NCBI RefSeq assembly: GCF_004011695.2 | Contig: NC_082408.1 | Location: 1,225,501-1,289,500, forward strand | Length of the DNA: 64,000 nt | Direction of reading: 5' to 3' | From: Ascochyta rabiei | Taxonomy: Eukaryota; Ascomycota; Dothideomycetes; Pleosporales; Didymellaceae | Shown here: positions 62,886-64,000 of the stretch, one piece after another | Layout: the number at the start of each line of letters is the position of its first letter | Numbering within the stretch: position 1 is the stretch's first letter | Notes under the pieces: generated by a model | Told to the model about the DNA's origin: nothing | Database searches by the model: none | Seen by the model: only the letters and a program-made list of their open reading frames with translations | Translations under genes and position numbers: made by a program

Positions 62886-64000
62886 GGTGGCAGCTTGAGA
62901 TTCTAGGGTCGAGCTTGAGTAACCGCGGCATGGGCGTGATTGGGTTCCAAGGTTGTTGCGTGTCGGGATTGCGTGGCGCGTGGATCTGTAAGAGCGCTGG
63001 TGTTGGGAGCCGGAGTGTGGTGAGGCTATGAGGACAGAGAAGAGCTGGGCAGTTCGTAGGGCTGGCAGATCCTTGTGGGAGCAAATAGCTGTGTGTCGAG
63101 AAGAGAGAAGGGGCGTCGTCGGTACCGTTCCCGTTGTTGATGTTGACGTTGATGTTGACGTTGATATTGACGTAAGTAACGTGGTCGAACTTGACGGAGC
63201 CGCTAGCGCGCGCACGGACTCGAACCACGATCCGCTTGTGCGCTTGTGCCGTGTGCCTTGTGCGCTTGTACGCTTGTGGAACCCAAGGCAGGCTCGGCGG
63301 AATCTCAGCTGCTGGCCTTTTCACGCCTTGCGAGGTCGTCTGGGGTCAATGAGGGCGGCCAGCGACAGCCGGCTATCGAGACGAGGCGGCAAGCGCTGCT
63401 GGGCTGTAGGTGACGCCTGGAGGCGTGCAGCGGCAGTGCAGTGAGCGGGCCGCAGGCCAGATAGAGATGTGCTTCGCTCCCGTTGACGTGGCGCTGCGTT
63501 CCTTTGTGCGTGGGTGGCCGCGAGCACGTGAGGAGTGGTCCAGATAGCAAGAGGCAAAGGGTCCAGAGGGGGGCTAGCCAGAGGGCGCGCAGATGGATGG
63601 CATGGTGCCTGGGGGAGGATCGCTGTCGCAGGACGTGAGTGTGTGATGGAGAACAACGGGACCAGGACACGAGAACGAGGATTCAGAGCACGCCCGCAGC
63701 GCAATGACGGCGGTGCAAGGCCAAAACGGCGGCCCCTGCGGGTCGGTGCATCCATCAAATGGAAGGAGGATAGCGCGCTTGCCGAGACAGGGCGCTGATT
63801 GGATGTGGATTCGAGATTCGGAGTGAATTGCGGGCTGGAACAGGCCTAGCCACAGCGCATGCAGGTGAGCCGTGTGCTGGAGTGGCAGAAGACACAGCCG
63901 CGTTTCGAGAGCAGCACGCACGGCCGTGGCCTGGGCTGCCCGCGGAGGGCGCTGAGAGAAGACAAGGTCAGACGCTGATGGCCGTCGACGACTTTTGAGA
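62886..64000. other. SNT1 5' leader/promoter and window end
   Basis: The region contains a GTTGAC/GTTGAT hexanucleotide run at 63135-63172, inside the open upstream frame. No further gene is supported up to the window end. Confidence 0.5.
63135..63172 (+). repeat. (GTTGAY)n hexanucleotide repeat
   Basis: About six units alternating GTTGAT and GTTGAC in the SNT1 upstream region. Confidence 0.85.

Noticed and set aside
1..64000. tRNA or rRNA genes
   Set aside because: I looked for A/B-box pairs and cloverleaf-like stems while reading and found none; a covariance-model search would be decisive.

Overview
The window is nuclear DNA of a filamentous ascomycete (Pezizomycotina). Genes are compact and lie on both strands. 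Introns are short, mostly 44-86 nt, with GT-AG borders and CTAAC/CTGAC-type branch points. The gene content is typically fungal: a Zn2Cys6 regulator, a DUF6536 membrane protein, BUR1 kinase, a Snt1-like SANT protein, monofunctional aspartate kinase and NLR-like STAND proteins. Dothideomycetes is my best guess for the class, from the style of the lineage-specific proteins; the species cannot be told from the sequence alone. I see no phage, plasmid or bacterial segment.

Layout. 0-11 kb is metabolic and regulatory: the 3' end of an alpha/beta hydrolase gene, a zinc-independent alcohol dehydrogenase/quinone reductase, a DUF6536 membrane protein, then a Zn2Cys6 regulator divergent from an aldehyde dehydrogenase. 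12-15 kb holds two lineage-specific hypothetical genes. 14.8-17.6 kb is gene-free and packed with a 19-bp dispersed element. 17.6-24.6 kb has an MFS transporter, a MINDY-type deubiquitinase and a homogeneous 63-bp minisatellite in the promoter region shared with TRM6. 24.6-41.8 kb is mostly housekeeping: TRM6, ARPC3, RFC3, an AT-hook-like protein, a CMAS-like methyltransferase, a probable small complex I subunit, BUR1, aspartate kinase and a large hypothetical protein. 43.2-45.1 kb is a tandem pair of small Myb/SANT-like paralogues. 45.9-49.3 kb is a multi-exon SNF2/RING translocase. 49.7-54.8 kb holds two adjacent NLR-type genes: a DUF7708-NACHT protein ending in C2H2 zinc fingers, and a NWD-like helical domain joined to ankyrin repeats with no nucleotide-binding domain. 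56.0-62.9 kb is one intronless Snt1-like gene.

The two signals least explained by standard annotation are the 19-bp element with consensus CGCTARAGATTGCAGTGCA, found only between genes and mostly between convergent gene ends, and the NLR-type gene pair. Exon joins were worked out by hand from reading frame, splice consensus and expected protein motifs. The summed exons are divisible by three in every spliced model. One junction in the SNF2 gene is ambiguous.
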